Assembly: GCA_038363925.1 (NCBI GenBank)
Contig: JAQQWL010000004.1
Coordinates: 1,922,001 to 1,986,000, forward strand
Source: Apiospora phragmitis
Lineage: Eukaryota; Ascomycota; Sordariomycetes; Amphisphaeriales; Apiosporaceae
Direction of reading: 5' to 3'
Length of the DNA: 64,000 bases
Shown: positions 10,673-22,556 of the stretch, piece by piece
Numbering within the stretch: position 1 is the stretch's first letter
Layout: the number at the start of each line of letters is the position of its first letter
The notes under the pieces: model-generated
Database searches by the model: none
Seen by the model: the letters and a program-made list of their open reading frames with translations, nothing else
What the model was told of the DNA's origin: nothing
Translations under genes and position numbers: made by a program

Positions 10673-13600
10673 GGTGAAGTTGTCTGTGAGAAATGTAATT
10701 CAAAAAGGTTGAGATGCGTTTCTTGAGGCCGTGAAGGCGAGAAGCCGCTCTGCGACTTTGTCTGCCCTTTGCTGAAACCCGCCTGTCTCTGATTTCCTGA
10801 ACCAAATTCTAATGCAGCCAGTGGGGTCGATGGCAGTGGCGGTTAGGGGAGGGGTTCCAATTGTCGCTGGGAGATGCCCTTTTTTTGAATGAATGGCCCA
10901 GCGCCCTCGCTCTAAGATGGCTAGCCTGTGTGCTCAGGTGTAGCTCCCCGCTCAGCAGACTTGGCTAAGTTATTGGGTCTTGGTCGGGTGACTCGGATTG
11001 AGCAATCCAAGAAGAATTGTTCACGCGGGTTTTCTTTGGTAATTATTAGTAGGCGAAGTCGAATGAGGCTCCGACTAAATGCTGCTTCTTCCTTCTGTGC
11101 CTGCGTCTCGGATTTGCTGCCGTCAAGATTGGTCCCGGATTCTTGGGTTGTTGGTGCGGATAAGCGCGCTGAACCTGTGTTGGTTGGTTGGCTCTGTTGG
11201 CGGGAGTGACTCCTTCGTCGCTACGCTGCGCAGGTACACATGCACAATGGCCCACGAGCGCACCAGCTGATATTGATATGATGTGTGTGTCGTGGTGTAG
11301 CTTATTTGCCAGGCTCTGGGCGGCTAGGAGTGCTGAGAGATTCCCGTGGTGATAGGAATGATTATACACAGTTGATCGGTCCTTTTTTGGTCCCAAGTGT
11401 ACCGGAAATGACTGACGGAGTTAGGGCAAGTCGACCGGATAGCGACTTTACGGAGAATTGCTACTGCTATTTCCTCGAGGTTTAGTCAGACGGAAGTGTA
11501 GGCGAGTAGGAGATGCAAAGTTAAGTAGGATGGGTGCGAGAAGGAGTGGATGGATTCAATGCATCAGCGAAGCCAGCGCGTACGGGGGAACTTGGAGGGT
11601 GGCTGAGTTGGGCAGGATATGGGACTCGATGGGAGAGAGGTGTGCTCGAATGGTTGATGGCAGGTGAATGCCAAGAAGCTCCGGATGGGAAAAGAATGGT
11701 GAATTCTAGGATGCCGCTTGCGAGGGTTGCTGGGTATATCATGCAGCAGTATGCACTCAACGCCTTTTGCCTGGGATCAACGGTCCGTTGTAAGTGAAGT
11801 GGGGACCGAGTTTGGAGTCGGTGGTCTACCCTGCGGACAAAACCACCAGGATGCCTGTGCGTATGCCGCACAAGAGGAGAACAGGGGGTAAGGGGGGTTT
11901 GGTTTCTACCCCCGATGGGCTCCAGTGTCGTGATTCTCAGGCAACCAGTAGAACCGTGTGTGTGTCTACAAAACATACATGACATGCAAGCTTACGTACC
12001 TGGGGAACATTGATCAAATCTGCAGTGATGGAAATAAGGTATGGCAGGGCACGCCGGGTCGGGCATGGGATAATGCACACTTGGGGGCGTCGGTTGTGGG
12101 TTGCTGGTGTGTGGATGTAGTCTTGTTTGCTGGCGCTTATGGTGACGACGGTTTAAGAGTTGACGGAAGCCGGAATCCTCCCTTCTTTCTTTTCTCTCTC
12201 GTTGACGAGTGACGAGCATGAACCGAGGCCAAAACATGTCAACTACGACAAGCCAAAAGGCTGCGTTTTAGGGAGTACTATATAACTATTTCCACCCCTT
12301 CGAATTCGGATCACTCGATGACCGATGACCGGTGGTAACCTGAGCATAACTATATCGGACGTTGTTGAGCGATCGGACAGGCCCCAGGTCTCGGGGTAAC
12401 TAGCTTCTGTAATCTCATCTCTACAGCAAGTGATGATGCCAAGTCTCTGTTGTCACAAGTATGTGCGTTTAATACCGACAGTTGAATGGCTAATTGCCCA
12501 GTACTGCCCGTAGCAGAAAGTGACCAGTGGACGGCCATCTGTGGTCGAGAGCTGTCTTTACTCCAAACCATCACAGCCACCGAAGGGGAAAAGAGCCGTC
12601 TTCACTAGTCATTGCCAATGCGATAAACTTTCGAGGTTGGTGTGTTTGCTGTGCCCGATCGGTCCATTTCAGACGATATGATGTAATGTGTAATACTATG
12701 CTTATGTCCTGTAATTCCCATGAGGCTGTAAGGGTTGGACGAAGAAGTGTTCTCTGCTGGAATATACCGAATCCTTCCGGATGGAGACCAACGAGACGAG
12801 CGCTTCGAGTCGCCTTACCTGGTGCTGCTTGCTGGCTGGCAGGGCTCAATGACAACTGACCTCGACGGCCTGCCATTTGCACGACCTCTCCACAAAATAG
12901 CCAATGCGGGAGCGAACAGTGGCATCCCTGTTAGCCTGCTAGATTCGGAACAGCTGTGGACCAGGCCCTGTCCGTTGTAAAGCAGCAAGTGTTCCAGGTG
13001 ACCCAACTAGCCCTTGATTGGTTCTACGGGCTAGAAAACGGTGCCGTACCTCCCTTGACACCAGCCGTTCCAAGGGCGCGTATCGATGCTGTCGCCCCCA
13101 TGTCACGCCTGGTACAGTAGCTGTCAAGAGGGTATTTTGGTAAGAAACCTGTATCCTGAGCCATGTTGGCAGACGTGTTGGTTGGGGGTATTCACCTGAA
13201 GGCCATTTACACTTCCCCTACTCTGGCTCTGAATTCCTGGATTATCATGCTGTGTGGCCGGGGGAAACTCAACTCAGCCTAACAATCCTTCCCTTGCAGC
13301 AGCACTGCCAAGCTATAATAACCCTGCATTCAATTGGCCCTTTTTGTGACCTGTTCGGCTAGCTGACTTGGGAGTCTGTCATCGAATGGATACGCGCTCA
13401 AAAACCTAATAGACTGTGTCGCTGTATTCCATCACCACATACGAGACGAGTGATCGAGTCGTTCACGTGCATTTTGGTTGCCTACCTAAGTTACCTACAG
13501 AGGCAAAGAGGCTATGGATAGCATGTAGACATGGCACATGCTCGTACTTGCAGTAACCTAGGTCCATGGCTTCTAGCAGGTAGGTCAGGATGTAGCTACT

Positions 13601-14984
13601 GTAAACGGCAATGGGTTCTGATACATAGGACGCCGCTACATCGATGGGCCAGGTCGCATCGAGACCCGTTCAGTAGGAGAGATTTCAGCTTCCAGCTCCA
13701 CCAAAGCACGTAACCCAAAGCCCAGGACACCTCCAAGTTGGATGCCGAGTCCCGTCCAGCCTGCCGAAACATTGCTTGGAATGTGCAGCCGAGCGTCAAG
13801 CTGTTTACTGTGCAGCAACTCTAATTCCGTTCCATCAGGACGTTCCATACCTACCTAAGCGAGTAATACATACGGACAAACAGTAGCAGGTGGACATCTA
13901 CGTGACTCGCTGATGTGAAATATAAATGGACTCAGTCAGATATGTACAGCAAACTGATCTATATCCCTATCCCTGATCTACTTTATTGCTTAGTGTGAAC
14001 CCTCGTTCAAAGGCCAAGCACCAAGCTGCCAGGAGCCCTTGTATAACTTGGCAATGCGTCCATTGCCCATGTGCCAACTGCCGTACGTAGGCAGAAGCTC
14101 CTAGGACGCGATCCGAATGTATTCCCTTTCCGGTATGAATGACCTGTCAATGTCTGTGAAACTGAGTATAAATTTAAGGATATGCAAGGGAGCTGCCTGT
14201 ATTAGAGGCAATGCTATCGCATAGTACGAACGCGTGCCCAGAACGCAAGTGTGCTAATTCATCGTGATCGTACATTGGTTCTGGGACCGTTTGGAAAGCT
14301 GGAGACGCCTCTTCAGGACAACGTTTCGGTTAGAGCTGCAATGTCTTCATTGACCAGAACTCATGGACCAGAATGAGCCTCCACGTATGTATTCCATCCT
14401 ACAGTGCTCCGTATGCAACCTCATATGGCGGTTGGGTTTCTAGAAGGATAAAGTGGAGACTGTATGGCCTTTGATCCTCCCGAGATCTATCACTTTAAGT
14501 TATTTCCGAATCATGTTTGACTCTTCTGATTCGTCCGTAACAGGACCCAAAGCCTAAAGGGGTGGCTCTGGCGACGACCAGGAGAGCGCTCGTAGCCTGC
14601 CTGTACTGCATTGATGCAACCATGTTGGAAAAGCACAGCACTTATTTGAACCGCCTTACAGAGCCGCTGAAGAATCCTACAATGATGTTGTACCAATAAT
14701 ACTCACTAAAACGGGCTGAGTCCATGTAAACCCCCCTTTCCAGGAATGGCTGCAAATGGGGGGCGGGGGCGTTCTCTTCATCGTAGGAACGACGATCAAT
14801 CCTCCCGCTTGCCGCAGTGACGCCTGTGTTTTGGACGATTGAAACTATGTACATCTACAAGATATCGCCAGCCAGCAACCCCCCGAGCGAATAAACCGGT
14901 CACTCTGAATTGACGTCACGTATTAAACTGACAGCAACACAACAGTAATAACACAACCATATGGCCATATAAGGCTCAAATAAA

Positions 14985-15033
14985 ATCAGAAAAATCATAA
15001 TTCAATAGAGTATTGAATTGAAATTTTTCTGAT
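14985..15033. repeat. AT-rich inverted repeat (hairpin)
   Basis: Two 22-nt arms (14985-15006 and 15012-15033) separated by a 5-nt loop. They pair with three mismatches in the middle; the outer 11 bases (ATCAGAAAAAT / ATTTTTCTGAT) and the inner 8 are perfect. It lies in the gene-poor region, away from any gene end. It could be a solo remnant of a small element or a hairpin-forming site. Confidence 0.7.
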
Positions 15034-16058
15034 ATAAACTACAGCCTTACCATGCGTCGATGAGGTGCAGAAAATACTGGTAAATGTGATAACGGAGGAC
15101 TTGGTGGTATTGTGTGCACAGACCGGTTTTTCCCCTCACCCTCTTGCCAGTAGGCAGGCAGGCGGCAGGCCAGGGGTAATGAGCTGGCTACCATGCTAAC
15201 GTTACACGTCTCTGTCGGTAGTGAGATTCTGCAAGACCACCGCCGCAGGATCTGCCGCGATGGCGCGACCCCGCACCAGCGTCGTCAAGAAGGATTCTAC
15301 AGGATTTCAGGCGACCCTTCGCATACCACTCAATCGTCAAGATATCAGATCTGACAGGAAGTCTTCAGACGTGAACAAATGTCAATCATGCCTTTCACAA
15401 ACCAACGAAGTACGTGTACAGTGTGCCAAAGAGGAGGAGAGAACAATACAAACTCTCGGCATCGCCCTCGTCTCATGTTTGAATCTGTCACTTGTCTTCC
15501 GAGCCGCATCCGGTTACCACTAAGTGGGGTTTCTCTGGGGCCCTTCCTTTTCCCCTTGCACGGTTTCCGTACCTGATTTTCTGTACTCTTGCCCAGTTGG
15601 GATACTGAACGACCGTTGCCTGGTTGCTCAGCAAGGAGACATGGAGCGCATGCTGCTCACGGTCCTGTTCTTGGCATTGTGAGAAAGAACGGGAAAGATA
15701 GGCTCGGGGATTAAGCTTTAAGGAAGACGGCAAGGTCACGTCCTGACCGGTGCGCCCGGCCAGCTAGGCCATTTCATTGCCCGTAGTAATGCTTAAAACT
15801 GGATAAACACTATCTGCAGATCAGGTTGGAGATCGTGTGCAAAGGCGCTCGAGATGTCGTTCCTCGAACATGTTTCCGATTGTAGCAGATCTCTGTGCCA
15901 GCTTGCGTCAAACCGCACAGCTTCGCGCCCGCGGACCAAAGCTGTTCTTTCTTGTTTAGTAGTCCGGCCAGTTCTAGACTGCCCAGATTACAACTCCCAA
16001 GATCCCAAGACTCTTGGGTAATCAGCTTCAAGGGCCGTGCCTTGCTCAATATACTAGT

Positions 16059-16104
16059 TACGGGGGGAACCGGCGGTTCCTAGCCGGCGCTAGGTAAGGA
16101 ACCC
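16059..16104. repeat. Cluster of nested GC-rich palindromes
   Basis: Within about 45 nt there is a perfect dyad GGAACCGGCGGTTCC (16066-16080), an abutting CTAGC-CGGC-GCTAG dyad (16080-16093), and outer G5/C5 arms that pair across the whole. It is about 0.7 kb downstream of the ccs1 stop. It could be a protein-binding site or strong hairpin; function unknown. Confidence 0.5.
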
Positions 16105-16233
16105 CCTTGAACCTGACCCAATTGCTTGCTTTGCCCAGCACTGCCGGCCACATAGCCAGCCCTGAGCCAAGCTTCTGTCTAGCAAGCACCCTCGAACATC
16201 CCATTTACCACATGGCAAGTGGCCTGATTCTGA

Positions 16234-16268
16234 CGGTGGTTCGATTCCCCGCGGGAACATCGAACCAC
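16234..16268. repeat. Perfect 10-bp inverted repeat
   Basis: GGTGGTTCGA (16234-16243) and TCGAACCACC (16259-16268) pair perfectly, and the 15-nt loop itself contains a TTCCC/GGGAA dyad. The left arm resembles a tRNA T-arm, but no acceptor or anticodon stem surrounds it, so it is not a tRNA. Confidence 0.6.
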
Positions 16269-16770
16269 CCAGCAGTCAGAGCCAAGCTGTCGGGCCCTGA
16301 AGACGTTCGAGATATAAAGATCAAGCTTACCTCGTTCGATACCGCTATTAGTATCAGACGATATCGCGCAACCTCCATGATCGACGGTCCCTCCAGCCAA
16401 CCTTTAAAGGGCTCGAATTGGTTGGTCATTACCCCGACAATTTCCGCCAAGCTGACATGACAGGTACCGCAGTAGGAGGTGGGATATCGCCCACGTTGTC
16501 GGGTGACTCAGTCTCCCTCCTTCCCTTACACCGATGGTGCCCGGCGGAACGGACTCGCTCTGGAGATGATGCAATGCCGGACTTCCAGATTCGGCAGCAG
16601 AGGCCAACTAGCATGTGAAGGTCCCATCATACAATGGCAATCAGTTTGTGTCTAAACCATGTCCACTTGATGTGTGGTACTTTTATTCGTCCTATTCTGT
16701 TGATGGGGTCGTCATTGAGCAGGGCAGCCAGGTCGTGTGCCTGTCGTTCTCCGGCATCCAGCGACTGTGC

Positions 16771-18081
16771 TCAGATCATGCCCTTTGCGACTCCGTCTAC
16801 TCTCTCTTCCAGAGAGTCTTCCCGGAGCAAGAGCAAACTTGCTTCAGATTTTCCCACATGCCTGCACTTCTTGCAATGACACCAACGACAGTATTCTCGT
16901 CGTTTTGAAGACCCTGGCTGGCATCTTGACGAGAAACCACCATGGAATGACCAATAACCTCCCAAACTTGAAAGGGGTGATCTAGGAAGACAGCACCCTT
17001 GCCGTCTTTTCCAATCTCGAGAGACCCAAGTAAGCCCCTAGGTTGTGTGGTTCCGCTACCTCCGGCCCATATAGGTCCTGTAGTCGCTGCACCGTCACTC
17101 AAATCGCCATATGCACGGATGGTAGCTGTGTATTTGCCCGCATCGACTCCATGTAATGTGAGATCGACCAAGGTCGTATCCGGGGACACTTGCACCATGC
17201 GCGCAAGACCTCTAACTTCCCTTTGTTTGCCGTCGTCTGGCGTTACCTCAGCCTTCCCATCCTCGTGAAATGTTTCCAGAATGCAAACGGCTGAGCCTAT
17301 AAATTCCGATGGAACGAGGAGTCTCAAGTCAGCAAATTGCAACATAGTCGATCCCCGCGAAGATCCCCAGCCGTCCGAAGACGAAGAAAGGGACGCGGAA
17401 GAGATCCGAGGCAGAAGCCTTCTCCCTTAAACAAGCCTTCTGGGGCATGGCATGCTGTGATGGGAGAAAAGAACTGTTCCATGCACCTACTGTTTGGGGC
17501 ACCCGATCCTCTTAAAATGGCATCCCGACCTGTGGCTTCGATAGCACTCACAATGGCCGATGGAGCAGCTGCGGTTTGAGAAATGTCGATTAGCGACTGA
17601 CTAACAATCTTCCTCTGCAAGTCTGTGGCTGTCATCGAAAAGAAGGCGAGAGCGTGGGTGGCATGTGCGAGGTGATTGGTGACATCAGCGATGGAGAGAG
17701 GGATGGGCGATCTTACCAGTCCCTTCAACGGTCACTAGCTGATCCTTGAGGTCTGCATCAACTTTCGTAACTCCGTCGAGGCTGTACAGCGAGTCTGAAA
17801 CGGCCTTGATGCAGTGGTCACATGTCATGTGGACGTTGAAGAGGGTCTGAACGTTTCGAGTTTCATCAGCTTTAAGCACAAACTACAGCCTGAACGCCAA
17901 CCACTTCACTTTTCTTCGCCCATTCTTCCTGATGTGTGAGATTCTAGGGATCCTCTCCCAACTGTTTGGACAACAGCAAACAAGGAGAAGCCCAAACCCC
18001 GGACGAAGGGTTCAAATAAAGTGGGAAGGTGAGTATACGCACCTGAAAAGGCGCCTTCACTTTCTGGTTGCTGGCAGTCAT
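16771..18081 (-). CDS. CCS1: Copper chaperone for Cu,Zn superoxide dismutase (one frameshift near the end)
   Basis: Four exons on the minus strand: 18043-18081, 17717-17846, 17491-17568 and 16771-17296. Domain 1 is an Atx1-like fold with the copper-binding MTCDHC motif just after the first intron (VHMTCDHCIKAVSDSL). The central part is SOD-like (AVCILETFHEDGKAEV, LTLHGVDAGKYTATIRAYGD, GRDAIL). The C-terminal copper-transfer motif CxC is present (KQVCSCSGKTLW). Just after it the frame breaks: the read frame ends KRE then stop, whereas one base out the conserved tail continues EERVDGVAKGMI to a TGA at 16771. A missing G in GG(G) near 16812 explains this; the corrected gene is 774 nt, 257 aa, normal for the family. 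The product loads copper into Sod1 in the cytosol and intermembrane space. It diverges from uL13m across 863 bp. Confidence 0.9.
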
Positions 18082-18944
18082 TTTGGGATCAGATTGCTGT
18101 GATTGGCGGGGTACCGCGGGCGGATTTGGCAGCTTATGGTGATGTTGCTGATTGTGTTCGCGGTGGACGTTGTGGAAATATAATGCAGTGAAGAAGACAA
18201 AAGACACAGAACCGGTCGCGGTAGCTACAGAGCGGAAAGAAGTATTGCGGAGATGTTTGATGAACATTGGCATATCACAGTAGAAGGAAACCGAGCTCAG
18301 TAGAAACAGAGACTCCGAATAAGTATCACCACGATTAACCTGGGGCCAAATCGACGAGGCCGGATTGGCTCGCGCAACTGACTAATAAGGCTGCTTTGAA
18401 ATCAGGACGTATTTCTCTCCGCCGAAATTTCATTTAATAATGATTGCAATTGGTTTGACGTCAAGAAATATAATACATAGAGTTATAAGGTAGGTAAATC
18501 AGCGGTAGCCCTGGCAAATAGGTCAACTTCGAGCTGGCATTGACGGCATCGCACCTCATGGGAAATGCTGCTGCTGAGTGCATCTGATGAAGTCACACCA
18601 AATTCTCATACACAGCCAATTTACAAGTGGCTTTTGACTTTACTGCAATGGACGCCCCAACGCCCGGAGCGGAGCCCACTTTAAGCCGACTGGCCGACCC
18701 CGACCTTGCTGCTTCCAATTGATGCACGTGATCTTTCTGTACCGAACATCGAATTTTTGATTGGAGCTGGTTGACATTCTGGGGGCCCGATATCACGACA
18801 AATCGATACATCCCGACGCCATTGACGCCCTCCCTTCTGCCGCGAGTAGATATTGCCCAGATCTCTCAATCGCCAAGTTCTCAGCACACATAGTATTGGC
18901 AAAGCTAAACTGAGCGAGAGGGAAGCTCCCTCAGATCAGCAATC
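18082..18944. promoter_or_regulatory. Divergent promoter region of CCS1 and uL13m
   Basis: 863 bp between the two start codons, transcribed outward in both directions. No ORF of note. An AGGTAGGTAAAT motif lies near 18490. No recognised binding sites are asserted. Confidence 0.4.
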
Positions 18945-19580
18945 ATGTCGCAAACAATCGGGCTGGTGAGTAGTACCTTTCCCAGCAACGTGTGGGATGA
19001 TTACATTATGGCTCTTCTTCTGGGGCAAGGACACTGATACTGACGGGTTGTTCTCGAACAGACCAAGCTCGCCTACTCTCGCGTCTGGCACCACGTCTCC
19101 GCCTCAGCGCCGCACCCGACCCTGTCGACGCAGCCGGGCGTGACGCCGCCCTCGCTGGGCCGGCTGGCCTCGCGCATCGCGACCATCCTGATGGGCAAGC
19201 ACAAGCCGACGTGGGACCCCTCGACGGACTGCGGCGACTACGTGGTGGTGACGGACTGCGCGGCGCTGCACGTCACGGGCCGGAAGAAGTACCAGAAGAC
19301 GTACTACCGCCACTCGACGAGACCGGGCTCCCTCAAGAGCGTCACCATGGACGTGCTCATGGCCAAGTACGGCGGCGCCGAGGTCCTCCGCAAGGCCATC
19401 AGCGGCATGCTCCCCAAGAACCGCCTCCGCGACAAGCGCCTCGGCCGCCTGAAGGCCTTCGAGGGACCCGCACACCCCTACAAGAGCAACCTCATGCGCT
19501 TCGGTGGCGTCCCTGTCGGCCAGGAGGGCTGGCAGGAGGTGGCCAAGGCGATTCGGGCGTCGGACGCTCAGAGGATATGA
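18945..19580 (+). CDS. MRPL23: Mitochondrial large-subunit ribosomal protein uL13m
   Basis: Two exons, 18945-18965 and 19062-19580; 179 aa. The first exon encodes only MSQTIGL, then TKLAYSRVWHHVSA. The L13 fold is clear: LGRLASRIATILMGKHKPTW, DCGDYVVVTDC, HVTGRKKYQKTYYRHS, SLKSVTMDVLMAKYG, AISGMLPKNRLRDKRLGRLK and YKSNLMRFGGVPVG. It is the nuclear-encoded mitoribosomal L13 (yeast Mrpl23). Exon 2 is strongly GC-rich with long antisense shadow ORFs. Frame intact. The N-terminus is a weak presequence, as in yeast homologues. Confidence 0.93.
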
Positions 19581-20882
19581 GGAACGGACATGCTTGGGAG
19601 GGAACTGTGATGAATAAAAGGGGCTGAAGGGAGGATGGTTATGGAAGATTACAGTAAGAACCTCCCGGATCTCGAGCTGGAGATTTAAGGCTGGGTCACA
19701 ATGAGAGATGACCTGACTTGTACATATATACTGTATATTCATGTGCTTTTATGCAGCATAGCTGCTGTCAAGAAACATCACTCGAGAGCTTGTAATAACA
19801 AAATAGTAAACACTGAAACCATGATCCTTGGGCAGGCCGTCGTACTTTGCGGAGAGTATGAGATCCAAACCTTGAGAGCTTGTCTTTTACTATGGTGCTT
19901 CTGAACGTGGCTGATATGCTTGCTGGCTTTGCTCGGCTGGTAGTGTCATCAGGGGAGCGGCTCCCTCGTTTTCGTATCGTTGCCCGTCATTGCTATATTT
20001 CTCCTTGGCCATTAAGCATTTACATCAACATCGGAGATATAATGAGGAATATTTAATGTTGGCTGTAACACCTTATATTGACTGCAGGATGATACCAAAT
20101 CATATTCGGCCAAACTTATATAGAACGGGATACCTATAGCTATCCAGGAAACCGACAGTTCTTTGCGAGCCAGAACTCATATACTGCCATGCGTCAATAT
20201 CTGTCCTTGCCATCGTATGTGATGATTCATATTGCCAAATACCAGGTAAAAGACTCCTCGACGAGGCCACAAACATATTCTCACATGTATCTATTACCGG
20301 AGATACACTAAATACGCAGCCCATAAGCTGGGCTTCTCTTAGTAGGTCATGGTCTCAAAGACGTGTCTAGATAGCTCTAATTTGTGTGCTTGCTCTTCGA
20401 CCAGTGTTCATTGCCCTCCGACGTTAAGTACGATGCGGATTGGTTTGCTGGTCTTGTTCCGAATAATATACCACTTCAACCTTGGTCTCGATGTCTCTAG
20501 TGATAGGGGTAGTTTGATTTGGTGGCAGTTGAGGATTAGAAATCTCTCGATACCCTCATTGACCTTCACAGTGTGGCTTTCTGGCACTGGAGGGAGGTGA
20601 ACCCTATATTGAAGGTGTGACAATCGCTGTCACACTGGAGCCCGAGAAGTAAATAGTCATTTCGTCTTCATCAGGGATGAAATCGCTCTTGCATTCGCTT
20701 TAACTAACAATATATTGCAGTAACATGAGAGGCTGATATGTATCTCAGACTTTAGGCATAATTTCGTAACACCCTCAAAGGATACATCATGACCTGTCCA
20801 ATTATCGCCTTACCACCTAGCACCACTTTATAGTAAGGTCGCACGGCAGGCTATCCTGATTGGGGAAAGGGATTTGCATGTC
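19581..20882. other. Convergent intergenic region with a possible gene remnant
   Basis: 3' flanks of uL13m and uricase. The first 700 bases show nothing. From 20408 to about 20697 the minus strand holds two adjoining open frames described separately. A perfect hairpin, GTGTGACA-ATCGC-TGTCACAC, lies at 20615-20635. Confidence 0.5.
20408..20697 (-). CDS. Possible unrecognised gene fragment split by a frameshift
   Basis: Two minus-strand frames abut: an upper one (about 20697-20604) with FIPDEDEMTIYFSGSSVTAI ending at a stop at 20604-20606, and a lower one (about 20623-20408) with RVHLPPVPESHTVKVNEG and KWYIIRNKTSKPIRIVLNV ending at TGA 20408-20410. Removing one base near 20606 joins them into one reading of about 95 residues. 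The amino-acid texture (alternating hydrophobics, charged turns) looks coding, but I know no matching family and see no start codon or certain upstream exon. It may be the last exon of a small gene or a relic. Confidence 0.25.
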
Positions 20883-21849
20883 TTAATCACGTGTGACTTC
20901 GCACTTGATAAGACCGTTTGGTCCTGATTGGGGAGCGTAGACCTCGGCGTCCTTGCCGGTATTCTTGACTCCCTTGTGCCACGACAGATCTATTGTGGTT
21001 GTTAGTATATATTTCTCATCGTATGTATAACGAAAAGGACGTAGGATCATCATTGTTGAACTTACCGATCTCGAAGTAGTGTTTGTTCGGCAATGCGTAG
21101 GAAACCGACTCTGTCTCGGGAGCGACTTCTAGGATCTTCTCGCACATGACGTACATGGTGTTCTGGACGCTGGGGCTGTTCTCCTCGGCGAAGGTCTCGA
21201 AGGTAATGGCGCGGGCGTCGTCGTAGGCCTTGTCAAAGAGAGCCAGTTTGTCCTCGACGTCCTTGACACTGCCAAACTTCTTCCATTTCCAGGCGGCGTC
21301 GACCTCGGTCGACAGGATGCGGTCCCAGGTCTCAGGCAGCGTGGTGAACTCGTCGCGCACGAAGCCGTAGAACATGGACCCGGTGCTCTTGAGCACCAGC
21401 AGACCGGCAATGCTGCTGCGGATCTCGACGCCGGCCGCCCGGGAGACGCGCGCGTGCACGTTGCGCGTGTCGTTGCCGTCGCGGTAGAAGGAGTGCGGGT
21501 GCGGCTTCCCGTCGACCAGCATGCGCGCCCAGCGGTACTTGACGATGTCGATGTTGGCCGCGGCGATGTGCGGGTACGTGTCGAGGAAGTGCTGGCCCAG
21601 CTTGGCCGCGAACAGCTCCGGCGGGCTGACGGGGAACTCCTTGGCCTTGATGTAGATGGTGTTCTTCATCGAGTCCGTCGCCACGACGGGCCCGTTGTCC
21701 GCCCGCGTGTACGAGGCGTCGATGTCGCCCTCCAGCAGGCAGCACACCAGCAGCTCCGAGGGCGTCTCGACGCCCGTCGCGGGGTCGCGCTCGCGCTTGA
21801 ACACCCGGACGTTGTCCTTGCCGTAGCTTGCGGAATCTAGACGAGCCAT
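20883..21849 (-). CDS. uaZ: Urate oxidase (uricase)
   Basis: Two exons, 21066-21849 and 20883-20989, joined across a 76-nt intron; 296 aa. Uricase converts urate to 5-hydroxyisourate in purine breakdown. Family blocks run the whole length: YGKDNVRVFKRERD, LEGDIDASYTRADNGPVVAT, DSMKNTIYIKAKEF, KPHPHSFYRDG, GLLVLKSTGSMFYGFVRDE, ALPNKHYFEIDLSWHKGVKN and APQSGPNGLIKCEVTRD. The ATG at 21849 matches the usual family start. The protein ends CEVTRD, without the C-terminal SKL-type peroxisomal signal that many fungal uricases carry, and no SKL is found shortly downstream in any frame. Its nearest neighbour upstream is 2.95 kb away. Confidence 0.95.
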
Positions 21850-22556
21850 TTCTGGTTGTGTGCTGTGATGATTCTCGGCAAGAAGACTAGGAAGTCTGCG
21901 AGAAAGGAAGAGGTAGATGCTTTGTTTTTCAAAAGACTACTTCTTGGAGACGCGTACTCGGTGGCGGCTGTACCGATGAGCCAAACGTATTGACCGCGTG
22001 TGTATGTGCGATGTCAAGCTGGCCGGGTATCTCCGATGAGCGAGTGGTGGTGGCGGCAAGAACTCAGTACTCTACAGTTGGTACAAAGGAATGACGAATG
22101 CGGATGCTACTGATGACTGTATATAATATGTAATGGGCCAACGAACAGAAAGACCTACGCAAGCATGTTCAGACGGATGGAGGGCAGCGTGATGTTATAT
22201 ATAAAGGCATGGTTATATGTTTCCCCATGCGAACAGAGCATCGGAGGACGCCACGAGCAGCGGCTAACCGCTAGTTACTGAAAGGAGGTACCTCCTTACT
22301 AACCTGGACATGGAGGTTCCCTCTTTTCCCTCTCCCTGTTGCGGGCAAATGGCTTTGCAGAAGGAGTCGAGCTTGGGAATTTGAGCACAGAAAACCGCTC
22401 GATGCGCGGAGGACGCCGATTGCCCCCTTCGGACTTGAGAGCTGGTGATGGTTCATGCTGCACGGCCGACCCCACTCGGCTCTGCCACCGACCAAGACTG
22501 GGATTAGGTATCTTTGTCTTGCGTCTTGACCTCCACCAGGGTTGTTGCTGAGCTTA

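Larger units (their letters stand above)
10673..16770. other. 6.1-kb gene-poor region upstream of noxR
   Basis: No ORF on either strand shows a known domain, a plausible start with introns, or compositional support. Features seen are two dyads (14985-15033; 16059-16104), an inverted repeat (16234-16268) and scattered CTACCTA-type motifs. It may contain noxR control elements, unannotated non-coding RNA or decayed sequence; nothing decides between these. Confidence 0.5.

Noticed and set aside
15260..15523. Plus-strand ORF starting MARPRTSVVKK in the desert
   Set aside because: No homology recognised and no intron or promoter support; length expected by chance over 6 kb.
16234..16268. Possible tRNA gene suggested by GGTTCGATTCC
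   Set aside because: No acceptor, D or anticodon arm around it; it is an inverted repeat.
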